In this document: positions 8,648 to 16,147 of the stretch, one piece after another
Layout: each line of letters starts with the position of its first letter
Numbering within the stretch: position 1 is the stretch's first letter
Assembly (NCBI GenBank): GCA_964648465.1
Contig: CAZYMU010000028.1
Coordinates: forward strand, 1 to 35,845
Length of the DNA: 35,845 nt
Direction of reading: 5' to 3'
DNA from: Aminicenans sp964648465
GTDB taxonomy: Bacteria > Acidobacteriota > Aminicenantia > Aminicenantales > Aminicenantaceae
Notes under the pieces: generated by a model
What the model was told of the DNA's origin: nothing
Database searches by the model: none
The model's input: only the letters and a program-made list of their open reading frames with translations
Program-made: the position numbers and the translations under genes

Positions 8648-10375
8648 GTGAGTAAAACACGGCAAGTACAAAAACCATATTCCTATTTGTTCGCTATATT
8701 ACTTGTGATTATCAGTTCCTGCGCTACGGAAAAATCCCTGCCTCACTCGGACGATCCCCATAAACCCTATAATTATTCCGCCCGTAACGGTATGGTGGTC
8801 GCAGCCCATCCTCTGGCAGCTCAAGCCGGTGTGGATGTCCTTCAACATGGGGGAAATGCAATCGATGCCGCCGTTGCCACCGTCTTTGCTCTCAATGCAG
8901 CAGAGCCATTTGCATCCGGAATCGGAGGCGGTGGATTTATGGTCATATACCTGGCGGAATCCAAAAAGACAACCGTGATCAATTACCGGGAGAAAGCGCC
9001 GGCAGCCGCATCAGCAGATATGTTCCTGGAAAACGGCGAAGTCAATAACACTTGGAGGAGGAATCATGGTCTGGCCGTAGCTGTACCGGGAGCATTGGCC
9101 GGATGGACCTATGCACTGAATAAATATGGCACTTGGAAACTCGCTGAAGTCATCAAAGAGGCCATCCGGATAGCTGAAGAAGGCTTTATTGTTAGCAAGA
9201 CCTTCAGCAAGATCAATAAAGATGAATATGAAAAATTGTTGCTTAATGCCGGCGAAACTTCGTGTTATCTGAATGACGGATTTCCCTATGAACCGGGCGA
9301 TACTTTTCGCAACCCGGATCTGGCCGCTTTTTTTGTCCGGCTGGCGGAAAAAGGAATGGATGATTTCTACCGCGGTGACACAGCTCAAAAGATCGCGTCC
9401 GCGATTCAAGCCAAAGGGGGAGTCATGACCCCGGAAGATCTCGCGGAATACAGGGTGATCGAGCACCCTCCTCTTACAGGCTCTTATAAAGATTTCAAAC
9501 TCTTCACCACCCGCCCTCCCAGCTGCGGAGGTTTGTTTGTCCAGCAGTTGCTGAATATCATTGAGAACTGGCCGGTCAAAGATTGGGGACACAACTCGGC
9601 TTCCTATATACATCATTTCAGTGAAGCTCTGCGTATAGTATTCGCTGATAAAGCCCGTTATCTGGGGGATCCCGATTTTGTATCAGTTCCGATTGAAGAC
9701 TTGATCTCTAAAACCTATGCCGCCGATATCGCCGCTTTAATCCAACCGGACCGGCTCTTATCCGATTATCCTTATGGAGAATTCGATAAGCTGGCTGATA
9801 AAAAAGAAAACACCACTCATCTGTGCGTGATCGATAAGGCAGGGAACATTGTTTCCCTGACCCAATCAATAAACATGTTCTTTGGAACAGGTATTGTACC
9901 GGAAAATACCGGATTCATTCTGAATAATCAAATGTCCGATTTTTCTCCTGATCCAGAGTCCCCCAATGCACCGGGCCCAGGAAAACGCCCGGTCAGCAAT
10001 ATGGGGCCGCTGATTTTATTCCGCCAGGGAAAACCCCTGCTGGCGCTGGGTTCACCCGGGGGCACCAGAATTTTCTCTTCCCTGACCCAGATCATAATCA
10101 ACATAGCGGAATTTGGGATGTCTTTGGATGAAGCCATCGAAGCCCCGCGGTTTTTTTCCTACTCATCCCAAGGAAGAGCGCGGAACCTTTCGGTCGAAGC
10201 GCGAATTCCTCTGGACATAATCACCGCATTGGAAAATATGGGCCAAAAAATAACCATAAGAGAAGACTATGACAAATATTTCGGCGGCGCTCAGGGAATA
10301 ATGATCCCGGCAGGGAAAAAGGTCATATTCGGCGGCGCGGATTCCCGCCGGGATGGGCAGGGCGCCGGATATTAA
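8648..10375 (+). CDS. ggt: Gamma-glutamyltranspeptidase lipoprotein
   Basis: Ntn-hydrolase that cleaves or transfers gamma-glutamyl groups; 575 residues, the usual length. The GTG start at 8648 follows the previous stop by 4 bp. The signal peptide ends in a lipobox-like IISSC, so the enzyme is probably anchored outside the cytoplasm. The HGGNAIDAAVA and GIGGGGFMVIY blocks are present. The self-processing nucleophile is Thr389 in NTTHLCV, giving a large subunit of about 388 residues including the signal, and a small subunit of about 187. SNMGPL replaces the common SSMSP oxyanion segment, and LALGSPGGTRI is conserved. Context implies release of glutamate from gamma-glutamyl compounds in the periplasm. 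Glutathione, gamma-glutamyl peptides or poly-gamma-glutamate are all possible substrates. Confidence 0.95.
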   Translation: MSKTRQVQKPYSYLFAILLVIISSCATEKSLPHSDDPHKPYNYSARNGMVVAAHPLAAQAGVDVLQHGGNAIDAAVATVFALNAAEPFASGIGGGGFMVIYLAESKKTTVINYREKAPAAASADMFLENGEVNNTWRRNHGLAVAVPGALAGWTYALNKYGTWKLAEVIKEAIRIAEEGFIVSKTFSKINKDEYEKLLLNAGETSCYLNDGFPYEPGDTFRNPDLAAFFVRLAEKGMDDFYRGDTAQKIASAIQAKGGVMTPEDLAEYRVIEHPPLTGSYKDFKLFTTRPPSCGGLFVQQLLNIIENWPVKDWGHNSASYIHHFSEALRIVFADKARYLGDPDFVSVPIEDLISKTYAADIAALIQPDRLLSDYPYGEFDKLADKKENTTHLCVIDKAGNIVSLTQSINMFFGTGIVPENTGFILNNQMSDFSPDPESPNAPGPGKRPVSNMGPLILFRQGKPLLALGSPGGTRIFSSLTQIIINIAEFGMSLDEAIEAPRFFSYSSQGRARNLSVEARIPLDIITALENMGQKITIREDYDKYFGGAQGIMIPAGKKVIFGGADSRRDGQGAGY

Positions 10376-10391
10376 AAGCGAGGGAAATAAA

Positions 10392-10946
10392 ATGAAAAAG
10401 ACAGCGATTATATTTTACCTGATGTTTTTGATCCCAGGCATCGGAATGGAGAATCCGGAAGCTATAGAACCGGTTTTTGAACAACCCATATTGCTCACTT
10501 CTGCCGGACAAAATGCGGAAGTGCAACTGGTTTCCGTTCTGGCAAAAAGAGCCGGACTCACCTATACCTTATCAAAATTAGCCACGGCAGCCGAACTGGC
10601 CGACAAAAAAACTTTGGTGCTGTCGATAGGAGCGAGCATGAAGGGTTTGGGCGCCGCCGGTTTGGATATCAAGCAGGAAAAAACCAGGATCACAGACCTA
10701 GTCAAAGCGGCCCAGGATAAAAAAATCCCGATTTTTTGCCTGCATCTCGGAGGAGAAACCCGGCGAGGGCAATTGACCGATGAATTAATCACACTGTTGA
10801 TTCCTCTATCCCAGGCGGTCATCGTTGTCAATTCCGGTAACCAGGATGGTATCTTCACCCGCTTATGTGAGGAACATGATATCCCGCTGGTCGGAGTCAA
10901 CCGGGTGGTCGACGCCTTAAAACCTATAAAAGATGCTTTTAAATAG
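10392..10946 (+). CDS. Small exported protein, DUF6305-like
   Basis: A 184-residue protein starting at ATG 10392 (GAGGG upstream), 16 bp after ggt. Residues 1-18 form a signal peptide. The mature part begins PILLTSAGQNAEVQLVSV and alternates short beta strands and helices (TLVLSIGASMKGLG, KIPIFCLHLGGE, QAVIVVNSG, IPLVGV), which looks like a Rossmann-type alpha/beta fold. From memory this resembles the family called DUF6305, but I could not check it. In place of the usual DctP binding protein, it sits directly before the permease, so a substrate-binding or accessory role is plausible. No catalytic motif is evident. Confidence 0.75.
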   Translation: MKKTAIIFYLMFLIPGIGMENPEAIEPVFEQPILLTSAGQNAEVQLVSVLAKRAGLTYTLSKLATAAELADKKTLVLSIGASMKGLGAAGLDIKQEKTRITDLVKAAQDKKIPIFCLHLGGETRRGQLTDELITLLIPLSQAVIVVNSGNQDGIFTRLCEEHDIPLVGVNRVVDALKPIKDAFK

Positions 10947-10990
10947 TCATAAAGCCGAATCATCAAACCAGACAGCCAGGGACAGATAAA

Positions 10991-12259
10991 GTGCCGGAAT
11001 ATCTCGTATTCTTTCTGATGATAGCGGTTTTCGCCGTCATGGCCATGGGATGTAAACTTCCGATCGGCATATCCCTGGTGATATCAGCCGTAGCCGGTGC
11101 GCTTTTAGGCGGGCAGGGAGTGCCGGTCAGGCATCTGATAGAGGGCAGTTTTGGATATTTTGACACCATCCTCATCATTGTAACCGCCATGATCTTCATG
11201 CGCGTGCTTCAGGTCTCCGGTATTCTGGATACCATCACCTCCCTCCTGCTAAGAACATTTTATAAACGCAAATTCTCTCTATTGATGACAGTGATGGTCA
11301 TTATCATGTTCCCAGGAATGATCACTGGTTCATCGACCGTGGCGGTTCTTAGTACCGGGACCCTGATAGCGCCGGTTTTGATCAAACTCGGCCTGCCCAA
11401 GGTTAAAACAGCCGCTTTGATCGCCATGGGTGCGATCCTGGGAATGATCGCCCCGCCGGTCAATATCCTGGTCATGATCATGGGAGGCGGAGTGGATATG
11501 CCCTATGTCGGCCTGACCATACCGCTTTTGATCATTGTCATTCCCTTGGCGATAGTAATATCCCTCTGGCTGGGATATAGAGATATCCACATCATTGATC
11601 AGGCGAGAATGCAGGAGATCCTCCCGGAATCTTTGGAAAAAAAGGTCGGCCTGCGGCTTTACCTTCCATTGCTGATCGTATTCGTTCTGATGCTGACGCA
11701 GAGCCTATCGCTTCCCCCGATTCCCGATATCGGGATTCCAGCGATCTTCCTAGTAGGAAGTTTGGCCGGGATGTTCTCCGGGCGCCGCTTTAATTTCTTC
11801 ACGGCAACACAGGAGGCTCTTCAGGCCGCCATGCCTATTCTCTGTATCCTGGCCGGAGTGGGTATGTTCATTCAGATAATGACCCTGACCGGCGGAAGGG
11901 GTTGGACAGTCTTATCATTTCTTTCCCTGCCGCCGGCATTACTCTATGTAGGGATCGCCACCAGTATGCCTCTGTTCGGGGCGGTATCGGCCTATGGATC
12001 AGCCTCTATTTTGGGAGTTCCTTTTATACTGGCCATGATCAATAAAAACGCTATCATCACATCGTCAGCCCTATCTGCTATTGCCGGCCTGGGGGATCTG
12101 ATGCCGCCAACAGCTCTAGCAGGAATCTTTGCCGCCCAAGTAGTGGGTGAAAAAAATTATTTCAAGGTCCTGCGTTATTGTATGATCCCGGCTTTTTTTG
12201 AATTGGTCATGGGAATAGGAGTTCTGCTCCTTTCCCCTTTAATTGAAAAATTATTATAG
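10991..12259 (+). CDS. TRAP-type (DctM-like) large permease
   Basis: Polytopic inner-membrane protein of 422 residues with about ten to twelve hydrophobic segments, GTG start at 10991. Features of the DctM family include two similar halves, the GSSTVAVLSTGTLIAPVLIK hairpin region and the GMIAPPVNILVMIMGGG loop. It would move a small carboxylate or amino acid using an ion gradient. Normal TRAP systems add a DctQ membrane subunit and a DctP binding protein. Neither is recognisable here; instead there is the small exported protein upstream and a 47-residue membrane protein downstream. The operon context predicts glutamate or a related amino acid as cargo, which is inference. Confidence 0.8.
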   Translation: MPEYLVFFLMIAVFAVMAMGCKLPIGISLVISAVAGALLGGQGVPVRHLIEGSFGYFDTILIIVTAMIFMRVLQVSGILDTITSLLLRTFYKRKFSLLMTVMVIIMFPGMITGSSTVAVLSTGTLIAPVLIKLGLPKVKTAALIAMGAILGMIAPPVNILVMIMGGGVDMPYVGLTIPLLIIVIPLAIVISLWLGYRDIHIIDQARMQEILPESLEKKVGLRLYLPLLIVFVLMLTQSLSLPPIPDIGIPAIFLVGSLAGMFSGRRFNFFTATQEALQAAMPILCILAGVGMFIQIMTLTGGRGWTVLSFLSLPPALLYVGIATSMPLFGAVSAYGSASILGVPFILAMINKNAIITSSALSAIAGLGDLMPPTALAGIFAAQVVGEKNYFKVLRYCMIPAFFELVMGIGVLLLSPLIEKLL

Positions 12260-12272
12260 GTGAGATTTTAAT

Positions 12273-12416
12273 ATGCAAATTCTCTATCACGCGATCGCGC
12301 TTTACCTGACATTGAATCTAATCGTTTATCTGTTTCGCGAAAAAAAGTTTTTAAGCCAGTTGAGCACAGCCTTTGTGCTGGTGCTATTCGTATTGAGGTT
12401 ATTGCTGATAAAATGA
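12273..12416 (+). CDS. Small 47-residue membrane protein
   Basis: A short ORF with ATG at 12273, 13 bp after the permease, whose stop overlaps the next start as ATGA at 12413-12416. It encodes two hydrophobic segments (residues 3-19 and 29-46) separated by a charged FREKKF loop. The ribosome site is weak (GGTGAG). The overlap and the length of the hydrophobic stretches argue that it is translated. It could be a reduced accessory subunit of the DctM-like permease. No known family was recognised. Confidence 0.6.
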   Translation: MQILYHAIALYLTLNLIVYLFREKKFLSQLSTAFVLVLFVLRLLLIK

Positions 12417-13546
12417 AGCGCCAGCAGCCAAAACTAATAACCGGCGGGATTCTGCTGATTTTCTCTCTGCTCCTGTGTTTCTTGTCCGGGAGAGAATTTC
12501 GCTCCATGTTAAAAAAAGACAAGATCTATCCCAGTTCAGGCTTAACCGAAGTCCAAAAACTCAGCCACTATTTCCCAAGTCTCAAAGGGTCTCCCGGGGA
12601 TACTGATATCTATATTTTTTCCGGAGGGGAAGCAGGCGGAAACCTGCTGATCCTGGGCGGATGCCACCCCAATGAGCCTGCTGGATTCATTACCGCTGTG
12701 CTGGTAGCTGAAAACATCTGGGTGCAAAAAGGAAAGGTTTTGATCATCCCCCAGGCTAACCTGAGTGGATTTACTCATAATGATCCTTTTGAAGGGAATC
12801 CTCAGCGATTTCCAATCTCCACACCTAGAGGTGAGCGCTGGTTTCGTTATGGCTCACGTCTTACCAATCCGGTTCATCAGTGGCCGGACCCGGCTCTTTA
12901 CCGCAATCCCGCCGGGCAAAAACTGGCAGGGACGGAGTACCGGAATCTAAACCGCAATTATCCAGGTCGGAAAAATGGCGGTCTCACGGAAAAAATCGCA
13001 TTCGGCATAATGGAGCTTATCCGCTTGGAAAAGGTAAATATAGCCATAGATCTGCATGAAGCAGCTCCTGAATATCCGGTCATCAATGCCATTGTCTTTC
13101 ATGAAAACAGTGCGGAACTAGCAGCTATTGCTTTTATGGAACTGCAAATGGAAGGCATAGAACTCCGGTTGGAAGAATCGCCAAAAAATTTGCGTGGGCT
13201 CAGCCACCGTGAATGGGGAGATTTTGGCGGCATAGAAGCGTTCCTGCTGGAAACAGCCAATGCCTCGCACGGCCGGTTTAAGGGAAAACCATCGACCGCG
13301 TTGATCCTTGAAGGAAAAGATCATAATTACGTAAAGGCCAGCCAGCTCGGCCGCCTTTTTGTGCCTTTTGATGAAAACGGGATCCCCCTGGAAGTAAGAA
13401 CTGCCCGACATATTGCGGCGGTTAAAGCCCTCATTGCCAGCCACAATGAACTCCATTCTGAGAGCTTGATTTTATTCAACGGGCTGCCGGACATAAGCGC
13501 TCTTAAAAAGGAAGGAATCGGAGCCTTTTTAAAACCTCCTAAATAA
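12413..13546 (+). CDS. Membrane-anchored zinc acylase/carboxypeptidase-like protein (succinylglutamate desuccinylase fold)
   Basis: Predicted zinc hydrolase of 377 residues. A hydrophobic segment at residues 8-25 should anchor it outside the cytoplasm. The zinc motif HxxE is His85-Pro-Asn-Glu88 in GGCHPNEPAG; the third ligand is likely His215 in IDLHEAAPE. RNLNRNYPG (178-185) carries the family Asn-Arg substrate-binding pair, and a Glu in FLLETANASHG may be the catalytic acid. This pattern places it with the succinylglutamate desuccinylase/aspartoacylase and M14 groups, which release an acyl group or C-terminal residue from amino-acid derivatives. It overlaps the 47-residue gene by 4 bp and is the last operon gene. 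Its substrate is unknown. Confidence 0.8.
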   Translation: MKRQQPKLITGGILLIFSLLLCFLSGREFRSMLKKDKIYPSSGLTEVQKLSHYFPSLKGSPGDTDIYIFSGGEAGGNLLILGGCHPNEPAGFITAVLVAENIWVQKGKVLIIPQANLSGFTHNDPFEGNPQRFPISTPRGERWFRYGSRLTNPVHQWPDPALYRNPAGQKLAGTEYRNLNRNYPGRKNGGLTEKIAFGIMELIRLEKVNIAIDLHEAAPEYPVINAIVFHENSAELAAIAFMELQMEGIELRLEESPKNLRGLSHREWGDFGGIEAFLLETANASHGRFKGKPSTALILEGKDHNYVKASQLGRLFVPFDENGIPLEVRTARHIAAVKALIASHNELHSESLILFNGLPDISALKKEGIGAFLKPPK

Positions 13547-13582
13547 AGTTAAGTCAAGATGTTACCTGTATTTCCGGATTTT

Positions 13583-14668
13583 TCAGTAGTCCCTTTTGAC
13601 CAGATGTCTCCATTCAAAGAGATCCGGTACCTTTGTATAACCAGACAAGGCCCTCGCGACTTGTGGGGACTCCCGGCTGAGCCACCTCCCGATGGAATCC
13701 ATTCGATCCTCTGGGATATCCACCATGGAGATAACGCGGACATCGATGTCCGTGGTCTTGAAATGTTCGAAGTATTCCTCTGTTTCAAACAGTGAGCTCA
13801 TCCGCGTGTTGGGATTGAGGATGGCCAGGGGCGTCACCCCCAAATTTTCGAAGGCCTTCTCCCAGAGGGAAGCAGAGTATCCGTAGTGCGTGCAGTTGAG
13901 ACTGACCAACAGGGAATCCTTATCCCGAGGGATCTTTTGGAGGACTTCATCGACATATGCGAAGATCAGCATCTCGGTTTCATCGCTGTCATATCCCTTT
14001 TCTATGTAGGTGACAAGCTCAGGACAGGCCTGGGTAATGATGCGATCGGGCAGGAATCCCATGTCGATGAGGATCGACTTGTATGTGCCCTCTTCGATGG
14101 TGGTCTGAGTCCCCATTATCACAACCTTGGCATCAGGGCGGGATTTCAGGTTTCCTGATATGAGTTCGACGCCATAACCTACAATGTCGAGAACGGGGGT
14201 CTGGGTTTGACTGACGAAGGAGGTGTCTTTATACAGGACGGAGAGTGTGTTGCAGCCGATCATAATCAAGTCCGGCCTGTATCTTTTTTCCATGCTGTGG
14301 AGAGCCGAATCGAAGACAAGGATTTTTTCCTCTCGTGTATTAAGGCTGTTGTAGCCCCCTTCGTTGGAGAACAGGGCATTGACAAAGATCAGTTTGACAC
14401 TTTGAAACGCCCGGGAGACTTTGAGTTTCCTCAACAGGTCCATCAATATGGACAGCCCTCCCAGGCCCGAATCGGTCACCACAATGGTGACTTTTTTCTT
14501 GCGAAATAGCTCGGAAAGGGGATCCTGCTGCGCAAAGGATTGGTGTTCCGTACACGAAATGTATGTGGAAATAAAAAAAAGGGCCAGGATAGAAAGGAGA
14601 ATTCGGGCCTTCCGCTTCATATCAAAAATATTTGACAATTTTATACTTTTTAAGCCGCCCTTTTCCAT
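13583..14668 (-). CDS. Exported Asp/Glu racemase-family lipoprotein
   Basis: A MurI-like protein with an N-terminal signal peptide. I start at ATG 14668, preceded by AGGGGTG, giving 361 residues; a later ATG at 14620 lacks a ribosome site, and the longer 14716 start runs into duplicated pfk sequence. A hydrophobic segment ends at the lipobox-like TYISC (Cys39). The racemase fold shows the N-terminal TDSGLGGLSI (Asp66) and both catalytic cysteines: Cys139 in GCNTLS and Cys259 in NCTHYGY. The cytoplasmic MurI makes D-glutamate for the wall; an exported copy implies racemising glutamate or aspartate in the periplasm. It converges on the transport operon with a 36-bp gap, which supports a shared pathway. 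Confidence 0.85.
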   Translation of the reverse strand: MEKGGLKSIKLSNIFDMKRKARILLSILALFFISTYISCTEHQSFAQQDPLSELFRKKKVTIVVTDSGLGGLSILMDLLRKLKVSRAFQSVKLIFVNALFSNEGGYNSLNTREEKILVFDSALHSMEKRYRPDLIMIGCNTLSVLYKDTSFVSQTQTPVLDIVGYGVELISGNLKSRPDAKVVIMGTQTTIEEGTYKSILIDMGFLPDRIITQACPELVTYIEKGYDSDETEMLIFAYVDEVLQKIPRDKDSLLVSLNCTHYGYSASLWEKAFENLGVTPLAILNPNTRMSSLFETEEYFEHFKTTDIDVRVISMVDIPEDRMDSIGRWLSRESPQVARALSGYTKVPDLFEWRHLVKRDY

Positions 14669-14695
14669 GTTCACCCCTGGAAGCCATTGGCATGT

Positions 14696-14824
14696 CATAA
14701 CGTCCAAAAACTTCAATTACTAAAAACCTCTCATGTGAACCAGCAGTAGTTCTTAATTGATGTGTCATTCCGAGTGTCCTGGTCACACGAGTACTAAAAC
14801 TGATACAATATTCAGTACCAGGTA
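14696..14824 (-). pseudogene. Fragment of a duplicated phosphofructokinase gene
   Basis: Nearly the same sequence as pfk positions 5213-5341, including text for GRYAGFTALL-side and ATTAGSHERF-side codons, with about one change in ten bases. At AGGTA (14820-14824) it jumps to sequence found upstream of pfk (5837 on). The missing interval is exactly 500 bp, and AGGTA occurs at both parental ends. The fragment has neither start nor stop and is dead. Confidence 0.85.
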
Positions 14825-15100
14825 AAATTACGTATCAATTCGCCGAATTCTAATACGAAATCGAATCGAATGATACAAAATTAGAAACTTTATTCTACCA
14901 CATAAAATATCTAAAATTCTTTATAAAAATTATTCACACCCGGATTACAACACATAATAGTAGGACGGGCTTGGACTGGTAGGACTGGAGACGGGCCATG
15001 CTATTTTATTCATAATAAAAAAGATAGACTCTACCGCTGAGATTGTCTGTTTCCTGCGGACTTTTTGTTGATAGTATATGTTTGTTCTGTGTATTGTTGT
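14820..15100. repeat. pfk-upstream duplicated segment, copy 2
   Basis: Matches 5837-6111 with scattered changes, including the inverted-repeat region, the GACGGGCCATGCTATTTTAT block and the promoter element B. The orientation is the same as copy 1. Confidence 0.8.
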
Positions 15101-15172
15101 TGATACAGCAGCTCAGAGGGTGAAAATTGAACGAAAATGAGTAGAAATCAAAGTAATCCCGCAAATTCCTAT
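15068..15172 (+). promoter_or_regulatory. Dispersed promoter-leader element, copy B
   Basis: TTGATA (15068-15073) and TATTGT (15092-15097) are 18 bp apart, followed by CAGCAGCTCAGAGGGTGAAA and a short leader reading MSRNQSNPANSYV. No gene follows on this strand, so the copy seems to be orphaned. Confidence 0.65.
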
Positions 15173-15308
15173 GTTTCAAGAGAGCGAAGACTGAATCCGA
15201 GCGGATTTTCCACGCTGGGAAAAATCTGCGTGTTTTCGTATCAACTGACCTGATTCTTGCTTAAGGCTCAGAAGTTTGAAAAAAATTGGGGGAACTCCAG
15301 TAATTATA

Positions 15309-15667
15309 TTACTTTATTACCTTGCCCTGTATAATTAGGATCAGAGCTTTATCGCCCCCGTTGAGCTTGGAAACGCCCACTACAGACTTGTCTCCGATCT
15401 TTATAGTCAGAACCGTTTCAATAAGGGGGACATTTGTTTCACGTTTTAATGAAGGCTCCATATTAACAACTCTATCATGAATCAACTTAATCTCAAGCTG
15501 GATAATGTCCACATTTTCATCTTTAGTGTAACGCGGATTTAATCGCAACTTAAAATTATAATTGGTACTGCCTACCCTCTGCTCTCTTCACCGACTGCTG
15601 CCATTCTCAAACTCAAGTCGTTCCCTGCATAGAGAGGCAGCAAGCGCTTAATCTTCTTACACTTCAT
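15309..15667 (-). pseudogene. Broken anti-sigma factor gene
   Basis: The 5' end at 15667 has a good ribosome site (GGGAGGTGG) and begins MKCKKIKRLLPLYAGNDLS, the usual opening of a zinc-finger-type anti-sigma factor. After about 20 residues the frame is lost and ends at 15572. In another frame, 15309-15548 reads a C-terminal piece with NVPLIETVLTIKIGDKSVV and GGDKALILIIQGKVI, which resembles the beta-rich end of an exported domain. The middle, with the membrane segment, is missing. The start overlaps the sigma remnant by 11 bases, the normal coupling for such pairs. I infer an internal deletion with a frameshift. Confidence 0.65.
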
Positions 15668-15926
15668 TACTCCACCTCCCTTTGGGATAGATTTTTTCAA
15701 ACTCCAGCCTAAGCTTACGCCGGGCACGGCAAAGATGGGCCCGCACACTCTGGGAAGAGCTTCCCATAACCCTGGCTGTTTCCTTAATGGAAAACCCTTC
15801 TGCATCCCGCAGCAGAAAAACCATCTTCTCCCTGGGGCTCAAATACTTTAAACATGCCTCGATCTTTTCTCTTATTTCGCGATTTAAAAAATCTTTTTCA
15901 GGAGAATATCCGGCAGATACCCCCAT
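15657..15926 (-). pseudogene. ECF sigma factor, C-terminal half only
   Basis: The 89 residues hold region 4 of an RNA polymerase sigma-70-type factor: LSPREKMVFLLRDAEGFSIK, then the helix-turn-helix ETARVMGSSSQSVRAHLCRARRKL. Region 2, which binds the -10 element and core polymerase, is absent. Upstream in frame a TAG stop appears about 16 codons before the ATG. A region-4-only protein cannot act as a normal sigma factor. With its broken anti-sigma partner this is best read as a decayed regulatory pair. Confidence 0.75.
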
Positions 15927-16021
15927 CTTTTTATGTTCTTCCTTCAGCCACTTATCCCTCTTTTTTTTAAACTAAAATCTTATTGAGGAATCTAATACGA
16001 TGTTCCCTCTCTCGTTAACCT

Positions 16022-16049
16022 AAAGTATGGATTATCGTGATGAACCAAA
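16022..16049. repeat. Short dispersed repeat, copy 2
   Basis: Nearly identical to 31-59 (AAAGTATGGATTATCGTGAT here). It lies upstream of the sigma-factor remnant, in a 220-base gap between that remnant and the DUF4143 gene. Confidence 0.5.
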
Positions 16050-16147
16050 AAATGCAACCTAAGTAGAAATAAGCACCTTGAATTCTAGTTATTTACTTTA
16101 TTTACAGCAAGTTCTGATGGTCAGTCCCTTTTCCCGCTTTTAGAAAA

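Noticed and set aside
9011..9616. 201-codon minus-strand ORF
   Set aside because: It lies wholly inside the ggt gene on the other strand; the ggt frame has all active-site motifs, so this is a shadow frame.
13886..14509. Two plus-strand ORFs of 90 and 100 codons
   Set aside because: Both are antisense to the racemase-family gene, whose catalytic motifs are intact.
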